A DNA stretch of 16,212 nt from positions 1 through 16,212 of the forward strand of contig LNZQ01000153.1 in the NCBI GenBank assembly GCA_002007315.1. Reading direction: 5' to 3'. The notes under the pieces are model-generated. The model worked only from the letters and a program-made list of their open reading frames with translations, was not told where the DNA came from and searched no databases. Positions 1-8,025 of this stretch are shown piece by piece. The DNA is from Epulopiscium sp. Nele67-Bin004. Its GTDB lineage: Bacteria > Bacillota_A > Clostridia > Lachnospirales > Cellulosilyticaceae. Positions within the stretch are counted from its first letter, which is position 1; the number at the start of each line of letters is the position of its first letter. Both the position numbers and the translations under genes were made by a program.

Positions 1-29
1 AAAAAATAGGTGCTTAGATACAAAAGTTA

Positions 30-38
30 TGGTATAAT
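30..38 (+). promoter_or_regulatory. Extended -10 promoter for pncB
   Basis: The bases read TGGTATAAT, a perfect TATAAT -10 hexamer at 33-38 with the TGn extension at 30-32. No good -35 hexamer lies 16-18 bases upstream, which is typical of extended -10 promoters read by the housekeeping sigma factor. Transcription would begin near base 45 and give a leader of about 30 bases with the ribosome-binding site for pncB. This is a sequence match only. Confidence 0.6.
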
Positions 39-75
39 TTAGGTATAAGTTTGATTTAGGAAGAAGGAAATAGAC

Positions 76-1533
76 ATGTACAGAAATTTAACTCTACTAA
101 CAGACTTGTATCAACTAACTATGATGCAAGGCTATTTTAGCAATAGAATGTATAATCGAGAAGTTGTGTTTGAAATGTTTTATCGAAAAAATCCATCAAA
201 TAATGGATATGCTATTTGTGCAGGACTAGAGCAAGTTATAGACTATATTCAAAACTTAGAGTTTACATCTTCGGATATAGACTATTTGGAAAGTCTAAAT
301 TTGTTTACACCAGACTTTTTGGACTATTTAACAAATCTAAGATTTAGTGGTGATATTGACGCAATAGAAGAAGGAACAGTTGTTTTTCCGATGGAGCCAC
401 TTATAAGAATAACAGGACCGATACTTGAAGCTCAACTTGTTGAAACTATGATACTAAATATTATCAACCATCAAAGTCTAATTGCAACAAAAGCCAGCCG
501 TGTAGTTAGTGCTGCTGAAAATGACACAGTTTTGGAATTTGGGTTAAGACGTGCCCAAGGACCAGACGCAGGGATATATGGAGCTAGAGCTGCAATTATT
601 GGAGGTTGCCATGGTACATCAAATGTGCTTGCAGGATATCATTTTGATGTACCAGTATCAGGCACCCATGCACATAGCTGGGTAATGAATTTTGATAATG
701 AAATAGATGCTTTTAAAACATATGCAGATACATTTCCATCAAAAGCAATTTTGTTGGTTGACACATACGATACCTTAAATTCTGGTGTTGCAAATGCAAT
801 AAAAGTATTTAATACAATGAAACAACAAAATCTATTAAATGGAACATATGGTATACGTTTAGATAGTGGGGATTTAGCGTATATTTCAAAAAAAGCAAGA
901 GAAATGCTTGATGAGGCAGGTCACCAAGACGCAATAATAAGTGCGTCAAGTGATTTAGACGAATATTTGATTATTGATCTAAAAAGACAAGGTGCACAAA
1001 TTGATATTTGGGGTGTGGGCACAAAGCTTATAACTTCAGATGATTGTCCTGCATTTGGTGGTGTATACAAAATTGCTGCTGAAAAAGATGAAAAAGGCAA
1101 TCTTATTCCTAAAATTAAAATTTCTGACAACATACACAAAGTAACAAATCCAGGTGTAAAAAAAATCATTAGAGTATACGACAATGAAACAAAAAAGATA
1201 AAAGCAGATGTTATTGCATTATCTGATGAAACGTTTAATGAAGATGGTGACTGGGTAATTCGTGATCAAAATGCAAGGTGGAAAAAAATGCGACTTGTGG
1301 GTGGAAAATATACAATTCGTGAATTGTTAGTACCTGTGTTTAGAAAAGGAAAATGCATATATAAATGCCCATCTGTAATGGAAATTAGAGAATATGCAAA
1401 ACAAGAGCTGGATACTTTGTGGGATGAATTTAAACGTCTAACAAATCCTGAAGTTTTACCAGTTGATTTATCGGATGACTTATATTATCTAAAAGAGCGA
1501 ATGCTCAATGAGTATAGAAAAGGTGAGATATGA
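76..1533 (+). CDS. pncB: Nicotinate phosphoribosyltransferase
   Basis: This cytoplasmic enzyme joins nicotinate to PRPP, with ATP hydrolysis, to give nicotinate mononucleotide: the entry step of the Preiss-Handler NAD salvage route. The 485-residue length is normal. The N-terminus carries the family signature TDLYQLTMMQGYF (residues 9-21). The core contains EFGLRRAQGPDA (154-165) and GTHAHSW (196-202), where His200 matches the histidine that is phosphorylated during catalysis in this family. LDSGDLAYIS is the phosphate-binding loop region. AGAAGGA lies 7 bases before the ATG, and an extended -10 promoter sits at 30-38. The stop overlaps the plsC start in ATGA, so the two genes are probably translationally coupled. 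The reaction has no obvious link to phospholipid synthesis, so shared expression is the simplest reading. Function is confident; no truncation is seen. Confidence 0.97.
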   Translation: MYRNLTLLTDLYQLTMMQGYFSNRMYNREVVFEMFYRKNPSNNGYAICAGLEQVIDYIQNLEFTSSDIDYLESLNLFTPDFLDYLTNLRFSGDIDAIEEGTVVFPMEPLIRITGPILEAQLVETMILNIINHQSLIATKASRVVSAAENDTVLEFGLRRAQGPDAGIYGARAAIIGGCHGTSNVLAGYHFDVPVSGTHAHSWVMNFDNEIDAFKTYADTFPSKAILLVDTYDTLNSGVANAIKVFNTMKQQNLLNGTYGIRLDSGDLAYISKKAREMLDEAGHQDAIISASSDLDEYLIIDLKRQGAQIDIWGVGTKLITSDDCPAFGGVYKIAAEKDEKGNLIPKIKISDNIHKVTNPGVKKIIRVYDNETKKIKADVIALSDETFNEDGDWVIRDQNARWKKMRLVGGKYTIRELLVPVFRKGKCIYKCPSVMEIREYAKQELDTLWDEFKRLTNPEVLPVDLSDDLYYLKERMLNEYRKGEI

Positions 1534-2264
1534 TAAGAGGTATTTTAGTTGTACTATTTATGTGTTGGCATTATATAATCAATACCAATGGGCGCCGCAA
1601 ATATAGGGTTGACGATAAAGAGCTTGACACGCAACAAAAGAAAATTTATGGTGAAAAAATTTACCGTATAATGCAAAGTTTTAGCCGTGGTGTAGTTAAA
1701 GCATCTGGCTCAAAAGTAATAATTAAGGGTGAAGAAAACCTTGAAGGTGTAGGGGGCGGTGTTTTGTATATGTCAAATCACTTAGGTTTTTTTGATGCCC
1801 CTGTTACAGCTATGGTTATAGATGATCCGTTGATTTATATAGGAAAAGACGACATAAAAAAAATGCCTATCGTTAGCACTTGGTTTGAAGCTATTGGTAG
1901 CATTTATATGGATAGAGATGATATCAGAAAATCTATGTTGTCTATTCAAAAAGGCATTGAAGAATTAAAAGCAGGTCAATCCGTAATTGTATTTCCAGAA
2001 GGAACAAGAAGTAAAGATGGTAATGTTGGTGAATTTAAAGCAGGTACTTTTAAATTAGCAACAAAATCTAAATGTAGTATTGTACCTATCGCTATAAAAA
2101 ATACAGAACTTATTTTTGAGAAGAATGGTAAGAAGATAAAGCCAGCCACTGTATTTGTAAATATCGGGAAACCTGTACACCTTTCTGACTTATCTAAAGA
2201 AGAAATTAAAAATTTACCGAAATATATAGAGGACTATGTAAAAGAACTATTACAAGAAATCTAA
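1530..2264 (+). CDS. plsC: 1-acyl-sn-glycerol-3-phosphate acyltransferase
   Basis: This membrane-associated enzyme adds the second acyl chain to lysophosphatidic acid, making phosphatidic acid, the precursor of membrane phospholipids. All the usual acyltransferase blocks are visible in the 244 residues: NHLGFFD (83-89), the HX4D catalytic motif with His84 and Asp89; GSIYMDRDD (123-131), block II with the conserved Asp-Arg; FPEGTR (155-160), the glycerophosphate-binding block; and IVPIAI (184-189), block IV. A short hydrophobic N-terminus (residues 3-15) could dip into the membrane. The start overlaps the pncB stop by 4 bases (ATGA), with AAAGGTGA just upstream inside pncB. FapA follows after 20 bases. 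The substrate is inferred from the family; the general PlsC/LPLAT class is firm. Confidence 0.93.
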   Translation: MIRGILVVLFMCWHYIINTNGRRKYRVDDKELDTQQKKIYGEKIYRIMQSFSRGVVKASGSKVIIKGEENLEGVGGGVLYMSNHLGFFDAPVTAMVIDDPLIYIGKDDIKKMPIVSTWFEAIGSIYMDRDDIRKSMLSIQKGIEELKAGQSVIVFPEGTRSKDGNVGEFKAGTFKLATKSKCSIVPIAIKNTELIFEKNGKKIKPATVFVNIGKPVHLSDLSKEEIKNLPKYIEDYVKELLQEI

Positions 2265-2272
2265 CAATAAGT

Positions 2273-2279
2273 GGGGTGA
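2273..2279 (+). promoter_or_regulatory. Ribosome-binding site that sets the fapA start
   Basis: GGGGTGA lies 5 bases before the ATG at 2285. The in-frame GTG at 2276 falls inside this Shine-Dalgarno sequence and has none of its own, so ATG 2285 is the better start. Confidence 0.7.
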
Positions 2280-2284
2280 TATTT

Positions 2285-3703
2285 ATGGAAGAAAAACAAG
2301 AAGTAAAAGTGGCAGAAAAACCAGCGGAACACCAAGGTTTTAAACCAGTTGTAGATATCAGTGTGGATAAAATGATGGCAACAGTTATGTTTAAGCCGTT
2401 TACATCTACAGAAGAAATAGGAGTAGTAGTAAAATCCGATATAGATGCACTGTTAGAAGAGCAAGAAATTGTGTATGGTATAGATGAAGATGCTATATAT
2501 GATGCACTAGATAAGATGGCCCCAAATGTTAGGTACACAATAGCAAGAGGAACAAAGCCGACACAAGGTGAAGAAGCAAAGCTAAAGTATATAACAGATG
2601 AACAAAACAAAGGTGTACCTGACATAGATGACGATGGAAAAGTTGATTTTAAAAACTTGCATCTTATAGTTTGCGTACAGCAAAACGAAGTTGTTGTAAC
2701 AAAGACGCCTGCAACTTTGGGCGAAGTTGGGACAAATATTTTGGGTGAAGAAATACCTGCTATTTGGGGTAAAGATACTAGGCTGCCACCAGGTAAAAAT
2801 GTAATAACTTTGCCAGATGAATTAACTATGATAGCAGGTGTTGATGGTCAAGTTGTAACGGATAATGGTAAAATTGAAGTTAAACAGGTGTTGACACTAA
2901 AAGAAGTGGGTCCAGCAACAGGTAACATAGATTTTATAGGTAGCGTTATAATTGAAGGTGGTATTAAAGAAGGTTATAGCGTTAAAGCAGGTGGAGATAT
3001 TGATATTAGAGGGGCTGTTGAGGCTGCAAATATTGAATCTGGCGGAAGTATTGTCATTGCGTTAGGAGTAAAAGGAAAAGACAAAGCTGTCCTTAAAGCA
3101 CAAAAAACTGTAATGAGTAAATTTATAGAGCACTCCGAAGTAACTGCTGGGGAAGATGTTTTAACTGAAGCTATTTTACATAGCAGGGTATATTGCCGTG
3201 GAAGTGTAAGAGTAGACAAAGGTAAAGGTCTTATAATTGGTGGAGAAGTTGTTGCATATAAGAGTGTATACTTAAATAAGTTAGGTTCAGCAATGGGTGT
3301 CCCAACAAATGTTAGAATTGGGGTAACTCAAGCTATTATTGACAGTTATCAAGAAGTTATTGCTGAATATAAGCAAGCTACAACAAATCTTGATAATGCA
3401 AACAAAGCTATAAAGTTTTTGGAGTCTAAAAAAAGCTATTTGCCAAAAGATAAACTTGAATTATTGGATAAAACGTATGATTTAAAACAAGCACTCAATA
3501 GAGAAATACTTATGATACAAAATAAAATGCAGAAGATAAAAGTTGTTATAAAAAATGGTTCTAACGGTGTAATTGTTGTGAATGAAAATATATACAACGG
3601 AACAACCTTGATTATTGGAGACAAAACTAGGAAAATTACAAAGGATAGAGGTAGGGTAAAGTTCTTTATTCACGATAATGAGATACAAATAGGGGTAGTC
3701 TAA
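2285..3703 (+). CDS. fapA: FapA / DUF342 family protein
   Basis: The protein has 472 residues from ATG 2285. It has the FapA (flagellar assembly protein A, DUF342) layout: an N-terminal alpha/beta region (about 25-130), the family-typical turn TPATLGEVGTNILGEEIPA (141-159), a glycine- and valine-rich stretch (about 205-345) expected to form a right-handed beta-helix, a charged coiled coil (about 350-420) and a short beta C-terminus. No signal peptide or membrane segment is visible, so it should be cytoplasmic. In Vibrio vulnificus FapA affects flagellation; its biochemical role is otherwise poorly known. Here it follows plsC directly, and flagellar rod genes begin about 2.7 kb downstream, which fits but does not prove a flagellar role. 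Many Firmicutes carry several DUF342 proteins, so orthology to the Vibrio protein is uncertain. Confidence 0.9.
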   Translation: MEEKQEVKVAEKPAEHQGFKPVVDISVDKMMATVMFKPFTSTEEIGVVVKSDIDALLEEQEIVYGIDEDAIYDALDKMAPNVRYTIARGTKPTQGEEAKLKYITDEQNKGVPDIDDDGKVDFKNLHLIVCVQQNEVVVTKTPATLGEVGTNILGEEIPAIWGKDTRLPPGKNVITLPDELTMIAGVDGQVVTDNGKIEVKQVLTLKEVGPATGNIDFIGSVIIEGGIKEGYSVKAGGDIDIRGAVEAANIESGGSIVIALGVKGKDKAVLKAQKTVMSKFIEHSEVTAGEDVLTEAILHSRVYCRGSVRVDKGKGLIIGGEVVAYKSVYLNKLGSAMGVPTNVRIGVTQAIIDSYQEVIAEYKQATTNLDNANKAIKFLESKKSYLPKDKLELLDKTYDLKQALNREILMIQNKMQKIKVVIKNGSNGVIVVNENIYNGTTLIIGDKTRKITKDRGRVKFFIHDNEIQIGVV

Positions 3704-3715
3704 TACTTTTGTATA

Positions 3716-3724
3716 TGATATACT
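3716..3724 (+). promoter_or_regulatory. Possible extended -10 promoter
   Basis: TGATATACT reads as a TGn-extended -10 (TATACT, 5 of 6) in the 54-base gap before the gene at 3758. It overlaps a 13-base palindrome, GTATATGATATAC (3711-3723). No convincing -35 is present. The spacing would give a leader of about 27 bases containing the AGGAGG site. Weak evidence from sequence alone. Confidence 0.3.
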
Positions 3725-3757
3725 ATTTTAAAACATCAAGAGGAGGCGATAGCTGGT

Positions 3758-4234
3758 ATGAGTACGTGGATGGTAGTACTAATTTGGGTTGTAATAATTG
3801 GTGCGATATTCGCTGGGTTATTTGTGTGGGGCAGAAAACTGCAAGGTCAATATGAGCAACAACAAGAGCTTATAAACCAACACAAACAATCTATGCAAAT
3901 ATTTGTAATTGATAAGAAGAAAGATACATTAGACAACTTAAAAATACCAAAGTACGTCAAAGAACAGATTCCAAAAAGGCAACAAAAACGTAAAGTGCCT
4001 GTTATAATTGCCAAAGTTGGACCACAAGTTCAAACATTGTTGTGTGATGACACTGTGTATGACGTATTGCCAGTAAAAAAGCAAGTTAAAGTTGAGATGG
4101 CAGGAGTATTAGTTGTTAATGTATTAAACAATAGATTACCAGAGCCTGAAAAACAAGGTATGAGAGTAAAACTCAAAAAGAAATTAGATAGTTTGAGAAA
4201 GCAAGCTGATGAAATAGACAACAAATCGAAATAA
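3758..4234 (+). CDS. Membrane-anchored protein of unknown function
   Basis: I do not recognise this 158-residue protein. One strong transmembrane helix (residues 4-24) is followed at once by a basic residue and a Gln-rich, probably coiled segment (27-47), so the bulk most likely faces the cytoplasm. The rest is rich in Lys and Val. It has an alternating beta-like stretch, KVPVIIAKVG (79-88), then a hydrophobic strand AGVLVVNVL (115-123), and a lysine-rich helical tail (136-158). There is one cysteine (Cys96). The start is supported by a strong AGGAGG at 3741-3746, though 11 bases before the ATG is a little long. A terminator closes the gene at 4245-4277, so it is either a single gene or the last gene of the fapA transcript. 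Real coding is likely given the length, ribosome-binding site and base use like its neighbours. Confidence 0.82.
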   Translation: MSTWMVVLIWVVIIGAIFAGLFVWGRKLQGQYEQQQELINQHKQSMQIFVIDKKKDTLDNLKIPKYVKEQIPKRQQKRKVPVIIAKVGPQVQTLLCDDTVYDVLPVKKQVKVEMAGVLVVNVLNNRLPEPEKQGMRVKLKKKLDSLRKQADEIDNKSK

Positions 4235-4244
4235 CGTACAATGG

Positions 4245-4277
4245 TCTAGTGAGCACTTGGTGTTTACTAGATTTTTG
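4245..4277 (+). terminator. Rho-independent terminator
   Basis: TCTAGTGAGCAC (4245-4256) pairs with GTGTTTACTAGA (4260-4271) over 12 bp, including two G-T wobbles, around a 3-base loop. TTTTT follows at once (4272-4276). It lies between the unknown gene and the YihY-family gene. The T-tract is short, so read-through is possible. I see no clear promoter between this terminator and the GTG at 4304. Confidence 0.75.
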
Positions 4278-4303
4278 TATACCAATTAGAAAGTGGGTAT
4301 AAC

Positions 4304-5266
4304 GTGAAAAAGTTTATAAAGTTTTGCAAGCTACTAAAAGATAATGCTCTAGCTCATGAAGCAGGTCCTAGAAGTGCACAAATGACGTATTATTGGATAT
4401 TAGCTATATTTCCATTTTTACTTATGCTAACAAATATGCTTTCTTATGCCCAAATAGATTGGCAGCTGTTACTTGAATATATTGATGAAATAGTGCCAGA
4501 TATTGTAGCATCTATTGTACAAGGCACGATAGAACAAATGGTTGAAGGTCGTAGCACCAGTAGTATATATGTAGGGGCTGCTTTGTCGCTCTGGTCAACA
4601 TCAGCTGCTGTAAATGTACTAATTAAAGGAATATATAAGGCATATAGAGTAGATGATAAGAGAAACCCAGTTATTAAAAGGTTAGTTTCGATGGTATATT
4701 CTTTATTATTAGCATTTTTAATAATTGCAATGATAGTATTACTGATATTTGGAAGTCAATTAGGTTCTTATGTTTTAGGATTAATTTTGCATAGATATCC
4801 AAGTTATTATCAAATTATTTGGGATATAAGCCGTTTTTTAATTTCGCTGATAGTATTATTGCTAGGAGCATTTTGTATACACAGAGTTATTCCAAGAAGG
4901 CATATTCGTTCACGAAGATTATGGCCAGCTGTATTTTTTACGGTTATAATGTGGCATATATTTTCGGTGCTTTTTGCACATTATGTTGATTATTATAGCA
5001 ACTATGGGGCGATGTATGGAAGTTTAGGAGGAATATTTGTACTCATTATATGGTTATATACTCAGGGGTTTATTATACTTGTAGGTGCAGAATTTAATGC
5101 ACTGATTATGAATAAACATATAAATCGAGAAACAAAATCTAAAGATAAACGTCAATGGATGAGAATATTAATAGATAATGCAAAAAATCAAGTAGCACAA
5201 ACACCATTCATAGAAGAAAAACAAGTAGTATCAACATCAGTTAGTGAAGAACAGCAAGAAGAGTAA
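4304..5266 (+). CDS. YihY/BrkB family integral membrane protein
   Basis: A 320-residue multi-pass inner-membrane protein of the YihY/virulence factor BrkB family, which was once mislabelled ribonuclease BN; its true function is unsettled and a transporter or envelope role is usually assumed. About six membrane segments are visible (roughly 27-47, 87-110, 128-150, 175-193, 206-226 and 240-264). The diagnostic blocks are the N-terminal SAQMTYYWILAIFPFLL (24-40), the SLWSTSAAV turn (95-103) and the C-terminal YGAMYGSLGGIFVLIIWLY (234-252) followed by GAEFNA. The C-terminus (265-320) is a charged, Gln- and Glu-rich cytoplasmic tail. The start is GTG at 4304 with a modest GTGGGT site at 4293-4298; no better in-frame start is seen. 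It sits between a terminator and mbl, with no overlap to either side. Confidence 0.92.
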   Translation: MKKFIKFCKLLKDNALAHEAGPRSAQMTYYWILAIFPFLLMLTNMLSYAQIDWQLLLEYIDEIVPDIVASIVQGTIEQMVEGRSTSSIYVGAALSLWSTSAAVNVLIKGIYKAYRVDDKRNPVIKRLVSMVYSLLLAFLIIAMIVLLIFGSQLGSYVLGLILHRYPSYYQIIWDISRFLISLIVLLLGAFCIHRVIPRRHIRSRRLWPAVFFTVIMWHIFSVLFAHYVDYYSNYGAMYGSLGGIFVLIIWLYTQGFIILVGAEFNALIMNKHINRETKSKDKRQWMRILIDNAKNQVAQTPFIEEKQVVSTSVSEEQQEE

Positions 5267-5299
5267 AATTTATTAAATTATGTAAAGCAAGGCAAATTA

Positions 5300-5347
5300 T
5301 AGTTTTTGGATTTTTTGATTATATTATATCCAAAAATGCAAAAACTA
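5300..5347. repeat. Competing inverted repeats upstream of mbl
   Basis: The gap between the YihY gene and mbl (5267-5367) is very AT-rich. TTTTTGGAT (5303-5311) is perfectly complementary to ATCCAAAAA (5328-5336), and TAGTTTTTG (5300-5308) to CAAAAACTA (5339-5347). Both use the same left arm, so only one hairpin can form at a time. No GC-rich stem or trailing T-tract marks a terminator, and I find no confident promoter. The repeats may be chance in such AT-rich DNA. Confidence 0.45.
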
Positions 5348-5367
5348 ATCAGTAAAAGGAGGACCCG

Positions 5368-6375
5368 ATGTTTTTTAAAAGCACAGACATAGGCATAGAT
5401 TTAGGGACGGCAGCTGTATTAATTTACAATCGAGGACAAGGAATTGTATTAAACGAACCATCAGTTGTGGCAATAAGAAAAGCAACAGGAGAAGTTGTAG
5501 CAATTGGTGAAGACGCAAAAAAAATGATAGGAAAAGCACCTCCAACTATAAAAGTAATTAGACCATTACGTTGTGGCGTAATTTCAGATTATGATGCAAC
5601 AGAACAAATGCTAAAATATTTTATAAAGAAGGCTATCGGAAACAAACTTGTAAAGCCACGTATTGCAGTATGCGTACCGAGTGGCGTAACGGAAGTTGAA
5701 CGCAAGGCAGTAGAAGACGCAACTAGGCAAGCAGGAGCACGTAAAGTTGAGATTATTGAAGAACCTGTTGCCGCAGCAATAGGTGCCAATATAGATATAT
5801 CAAAGCCTTGTGGTAATATGATTGTTGATATAGGTGGGGGCACGTCAGACGTTGCCGTTATTTCTCTTGGTGGAGAAGTTATAAAACAATCTATAAAAAT
5901 TGCAGGTGACAATTTTGATGAGGCAATAGTAAAATTTATAAGGAAAAAATATAATATTTTGATTGGTGAACCAACTGCTGAAGTCATAAAAATTCAAATT
6001 GGTGGAGCTAGAGATAGACCCCAACCTGTCAGTATGGAAGTTAGAGGTAGAAGTGTCGTTGATGGACTACCAAAGGCTATAGAAATTACTTCAACAGAAG
6101 TTGTTGAATCGACAAAAGAAGTTGTTGAAATGATAGTTGAGGCAGTTTATAGCGTATTAGAACTAACACCACCTGAACTTGCTGCCGATATATCAGACAA
6201 AGGAATGGTGTTAACTGGGGGAGGTAGCTTGTTATACGGACTTGGTGATGCCATTTTTGACAGAGTAGGAATAACGGCAACTGTCGCACCAGATACATTA
6301 AACTGTGTGGCAATAGGAACAGGATTATTTATAGAGTACAACCATAACATGAGAAAGAGGAAACGAATATGGTAA
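5368..6375 (+). CDS. mbl: MreB/Mbl family cell-shape actin
   Basis: This bacterial actin homologue polymerises under the membrane with ATP and steers cell-wall synthesis along the cell cylinder. The 335-residue length is typical. Actin-fold motifs are intact: phosphate-1 loop GIDLGT (9-14), the EEPVAAAIGA segment (131-140) that carries the putative catalytic Glu, phosphate-2 loop VDIGGGTSD (153-161) and adenosine motif LTGGGSLL (282-289). No mreC or mreD follows. Instead flgF/flgG do, which is the B. subtilis mbl-flhO-flhP order, so Mbl is the better name than MreB. The last 7 bases overlap the next start, which favours translational coupling to the rod genes. A strong AAAGGAGG site precedes the ATG. 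The C-terminal tail is very basic (RKRKRIW). The nucleotide loop has AAV where MreB usually has ANT, as in Mbl-like proteins. Confidence 0.94.
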   Translation: MFFKSTDIGIDLGTAAVLIYNRGQGIVLNEPSVVAIRKATGEVVAIGEDAKKMIGKAPPTIKVIRPLRCGVISDYDATEQMLKYFIKKAIGNKLVKPRIAVCVPSGVTEVERKAVEDATRQAGARKVEIIEEPVAAAIGANIDISKPCGNMIVDIGGGTSDVAVISLGGEVIKQSIKIAGDNFDEAIVKFIRKKYNILIGEPTAEVIKIQIGGARDRPQPVSMEVRGRSVVDGLPKAIEITSTEVVESTKEVVEMIVEAVYSVLELTPPELAADISDKGMVLTGGGSLLYGLGDAIFDRVGITATVAPDTLNCVAIGTGLFIEYNHNMRKRKRIW

Positions 6376-7151
6376 GAGGATTATATATGGCAAGCACTGG
6401 TATGTTACTCCAAACGGCTAGAATGGATGCTATATCAAACGACTTGGCTAACACAAATACGACAGGATATAAAAAAGATGTAGTTGTAGCAGAATCATTT
6501 GAAGATGTATTAATCAAACGTCTTGGAGGCACAAATCAGGATATTAAACCATTAGTTGACGTTGGATATATGTCATTTGGTGTAAAAGTATCAGATGTTT
6601 ATACACAGTTTGCACAAGGTTCATTGATTATGACGACATCAAAAACTGACTTGGCACTACAGGGCGATGGTTTTTTTGTAATTGATACAGGTGCAGAAGA
6701 AATGTATACACGAGATGGAGCATTTGAAATAAATCAATATTCGCAACTTGTGACCCAAGAAGGTTATGCAGTTATGGGACTTGAAGGACCAATTCAGGTT
6801 ATGGAAGATATTGAAGATGGTGTATTAAATGTTGAAGCATCTTTAGATATTCGAGAAAATGGTGATGTGTACTTTGGTGGTGAATTTATTGACACTATAA
6901 GAGTTGTAAATGTGGATGACCCACAACTTCTTGAGAAACGTACAGATGACTTATTTGCGTTAGGCACAGCACAACTAGAAGAGTCTGATGCACTAGTTAT
7001 TAGTAGCTATTTGGAGGCATCAAATGTAAACGTAGTTCAGGGTATGGTTGATATGATAACTGTATCTAGGTCGTATGAAGCAAGTCAAAAACTAGTTCAA
7101 GTTCATGACGACTTATTAAATAAAGCAATAAATGAAGTTGGTAGAGCATAG
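6369..7151 (+). CDS. flgF: Flagellar basal-body rod protein, FlgF/FlhO-like
   Basis: A 260-residue axial protein of the flagellar rod, exported by the flagellar type III system without a cleaved signal. The N-terminal rod signature MVRGLYMASTGM (1-12), followed by ISNDLANTNTTGYKK (22-36), and the C-terminal LEASNVNVVQGMVDMI (215-230), followed by SRSYEAS, are the two ends that form the shared coiled coil of rod, hook and junction proteins. The middle (about 80-200) is the variable D1-type domain. It overlaps the mbl stop by 7 bases and has AGAGGAAA upstream inside mbl. It is followed by a more canonical FlgG, so this copy is best read as the proximal-rod FlgF type, equivalent by position to B. 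subtilis FlhO. The exact FlgF versus FlgG assignment is inferred from order. Confidence 0.92.
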   Translation: MVRGLYMASTGMLLQTARMDAISNDLANTNTTGYKKDVVVAESFEDVLIKRLGGTNQDIKPLVDVGYMSFGVKVSDVYTQFAQGSLIMTTSKTDLALQGDGFFVIDTGAEEMYTRDGAFEINQYSQLVTQEGYAVMGLEGPIQVMEDIEDGVLNVEASLDIRENGDVYFGGEFIDTIRVVNVDDPQLLEKRTDDLFALGTAQLEESDALVISSYLEASNVNVVQGMVDMITVSRSYEASQKLVQVHDDLLNKAINEVGRA

Positions 7152-7191
7152 AGAAAATAATAATTAGCGATTATAAGGGAGGATTTTAATT

Positions 7192-8007
7192 ATGATGAGA
7201 TCACTTTGGACAGCAGCGTCTGGTATGGCAGCACAACAAATTCAAGTTGACACAATTTCAAACAACTTAGCAAACGTAAATACAACAGGTTATAAACAAG
7301 AGAGCGTAAACTTCAAAAGTTTATTATATCAAAACTTACAGACAGATGAGCAAATAGCAGCATCAAATAACCCAACACCGTTACAAGTTGGACACGGGGT
7401 GCGCGTTGGGACAACTGACAGAAGTTTTTCGCAAGGAACATTTATTACAACTGACCTAGTAACAGACATGGCAATACAAGGAAATGGCTTTTTCTCTGTT
7501 TTAAACGGTGAAGAAGTTACATATACTAGAGATGGAAGTTTTAGGTTATCCTATATCGAAGGTGGCGGAACTGCTCTTGTAACTTCAAATGGATATCCTG
7601 TTTTATCAGCTGAAGGCGAACCAATAATTTTTGAACCAGATATGAATCTGGCAAATTTTGGTGTTGACGATTTGGGAAATATGTATTATCTTGATAGAGA
7701 GACAAATACAACACTAGATTTAGGTAGTCTTATGATTGTACAGTTTGCAAATCCACAAGGTCTTTCGGCATTAGGTGGAAACCAATACGGAGTAACTGCG
7801 GCATCAGGTGAACCGTTACTTGAAGGTGAAGTTGATGGCTTGGTTAGAAGTACAATTAGAACAGGAGTTCTTGAGGCATCAAACGTTAATATTGCAACCG
7901 AGATGGTTAACCTAATAGTGGCACAACGTGCGTATGAGCTAAATTCAACATCAATTCAGACGGCAGATGAAATGTTGCAACAAGCTAACCAACTAAAACG
8001 ATTATAA
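7192..8007 (+). CDS. flgG: Flagellar distal rod protein FlgG
   Basis: A 271-residue rod protein, the distal part of the flagellar drive shaft that joins the hook. The N-terminus MMRSLWTAASGMAAQQ (1-16) with ISNNLANVNTTGYKQ (22-36) is close to the FlgG consensus, and the C-terminus ends with LEASNVNIATEMVNLI (227-242), then AQRAYELNS, the axial coiled-coil motif. The central domain includes the typical IQGNGFF (95-101). GGGAGG at 7178-7183 lies 8 bases before the first of two consecutive ATG codons, which favours 7192 over 7195. It occupies the FlhP position in the mbl-flhO-flhP order. The 40-base gap to flgF holds no terminator or clear promoter, so both should share a transcript with mbl. 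Confidence 0.95.
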   Translation: MMRSLWTAASGMAAQQIQVDTISNNLANVNTTGYKQESVNFKSLLYQNLQTDEQIAASNNPTPLQVGHGVRVGTTDRSFSQGTFITTDLVTDMAIQGNGFFSVLNGEEVTYTRDGSFRLSYIEGGGTALVTSNGYPVLSAEGEPIIFEPDMNLANFGVDDLGNMYYLDRETNTTLDLGSLMIVQFANPQGLSALGGNQYGVTAASGEPLLEGEVDGLVRSTIRTGVLEASNVNIATEMVNLIVAQRAYELNSTSIQTADEMLQQANQLKRL

Positions 8008-8025
8008 ACTAGGAGGTAGAGTTAT

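Noticed and set aside
2276..2284. GTG start adding three residues to FapA
   Set aside because: The GTG lies inside the GGGGTGA ribosome-binding site, which is properly spaced for ATG 2285.
2206..2625. Long minus-strand open frames such as this one and those at 5589-5987 and 13168-13611
   Set aside because: They lie opposite well-supported genes, show no family motifs and lack good start signals, so they are shadows of codon bias.
4298..4303. TATAAC as a -10 element for the YihY-family gene
   Set aside because: It touches the GTG start codon, so no leader with a ribosome-binding site would be made.
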